This document shows positions 63,447-64,000 of a DNA stretch of 64,000 nucleotides, piece after piece. Under the pieces are notes generated by a model, which was not told where the DNA came from, did no database searches, and was given only the letters and a program-made list of their open reading frames with translations. Position 1 is the stretch's first letter. Each line of letters opens with the position of its first letter. This stretch comes from Leisingera thetidis (lineage in GTDB: Bacteria > Pseudomonadota > Alphaproteobacteria > Rhodobacterales > Rhodobacteraceae). The stretch covers positions 2,483,501-2,547,500 of the forward strand of contig NZ_CP109787.1 of the NCBI RefSeq assembly GCF_025857195.1. The letters are read 5' to 3'. The position numbers and the translations under genes are program-made.

Positions 63447-64000
63447 ATGGCGCGTTTTATCTTCATCACTGGCGGTGTTGTTTCATCTCTGGGCAAAGGC
63501 CTGGCTTCGGCAGCGCTGGGGGCGCTTCTGCAGGCCCGCGGCTACTCCGTCCGCCTGCGCAAGCTGGACCCCTATCTGAACGTCGATCCGGGCACCATGA
63601 GCCCGTTCGAGCACGGCGAGGTCTTCGTCACCGACGACGGCGCCGAGACCGACCTCGACCTCGGCCACTACGAGCGCTTCACCGGGGTGCCGGCCCGCAA
63701 GACCGACTCGATCTCTTCGGGCCGGATCTACACCAACGTGCTGGAGAAGGAGCGCCGCGGCGACTACCTCGGCAAGACCATCCAGGTCATTCCGCACGTC
63801 ACCAACGAAATCAAGGACTTCATCTCGATCGGCGAGGATGAGGTCGACTTCATGCTCTGCGAGATCGGCGGCACCGTCGGCGACATCGAGGGCCTGCCCT
63901 TCTTCGAGGCGATCCGCCAGTTCGCCCAGGACAAGCCGCGCGGCGAATGCATCTTCATGCACCTGACCCTGCTGCCCTACATCAAGGCAAGCGGCGAGCT
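63447..64000 (+). CDS. pyrG: CTP synthase (3'-truncated by window end)
   Basis: The first 184 codons of CTP synthase, which makes CTP from UTP with glutamine or ammonia. [20 protein letters not shown] (residues 4-23) is the ATP loop. [39 protein letters not shown] in part, the [14 protein letters not shown] segment and [18 protein letters not shown] are family blocks. The glutaminase domain lies beyond the window. ATG 63447 has GGGGGCAG upstream. Located after secG, as usual in Rhodobacterales. Confidence 0.97.
   Translation, partial: MARFIFITGGVVSSLGKGLASAALGALLQARGYSVRLRKLDPYLNVDPGTMSPFEHGEVFVTDDGAETDLDLGHYERFTGVPARKTDSISSGRIYTNVLEKERRGDYLGKTIQVIPHVTNEIKDFISIGEDEVDFMLCEIGGTVGDIEGLPFFEAIRQFAQDKPRGECIFMHLTLLPYIKASGE

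Overview
This GC-rich, densely packed window reads as a chromosomal segment of an alphaproteobacterium, most likely a marine Rhodobacterales (Roseobacter group; Leisingera/Phaeobacter/Ruegeria-like). Signs of this are a SAM-II riboswitch, a GTTC-N7-GTTC LexA box (the alphaproteobacterial SOS box), the gene order hflK-hflC-DUF2065-degP, secG next to pyrG, small alphaproteobacterial families (DUF1217, DUF2842, DUF4453-like) and many ATGA/TGATG gene overlaps. The genus is an inference. I see no phage, transposase, integrase, CRISPR array or rRNA.

Layout. 1-3.0 kb: the end of a peptide/nickel-type ABC importer (permease, permease, double ATPase) closed by a terminator. 3.2-7.2 kb: a DUF1326-DUF2182 pair, an alkaline-phosphatase-superfamily enzyme, a secreted YARHG-like protein and an HSL-type esterase. 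7.3-12.6 kb: a large acyl-CoA synthetase, an MsbA-like ABC exporter, tRNA-Gly(TCC), a CbiX-like protein and tRNA-Cys(GCA). 13.1-20.3 kb: a tightly overlapping minus-strand catabolic operon, probably for 2-aminobenzoate (anthranilate) through 2-aminobenzoyl-CoA. It holds the bifunctional monooxygenase/reductase, an SDR, a MarR regulator, an enoyl-CoA hydratase, an acyl-CoA dehydrogenase and a CoA ligase, and a perfect inverted repeat lies upstream as the likely MarR operator.

20.5-31.3 kb: ptsP, lysC, trkH, a phasin-like protein with a histone-like Lys/Ala tail, folE2, a LysR regulator divergent from a 2-oxoglutarate/Fe(II) oxygenase, and metZ under a SAM-II riboswitch followed by an intrinsic terminator. 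31.4-42.4 kb: housekeeping and membrane genes (GST, yciB, a DMT transporter, mgtC-like, ftsY, YhhN family, xseA, purD), a five-repeat DUF1217 protein and a [2Fe-2S] ferredoxin. 42.5-43.0 kb: an SOS box followed by only the C-terminal OB domain of DnaE2, apparently the scar of a lost imuA-imuB-dnaE2 cassette. 43-52 kb: a peptidoglycan-binding lipoprotein, a Crp/Fnr regulator, a cluster of four hairpins, a methyltransferase, then the minus-strand run rpiA-gor-hflK-hflC-DUF2065-degP, which joins pentose phosphate metabolism, thiol redox and membrane protein quality control.

52-64 kb: a methyltransferase, a GST, L-serine dehydratase, a DMT transporter convergent and overlapping with thiamine diphosphokinase, a large acidic Ala/Glu/Asp-rich protein carrying two hexanucleotide microsatellites, DUF2842-purA, a complete cobalt-type nitrile hydratase operon (alpha, beta, accessory protein), secG and the 5' part of pyrG. 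A composite dispersed repeat (hairpins plus a conserved GGATATTT/GGCCAGATGAAG tail) occurs three times in intergenic DNA.
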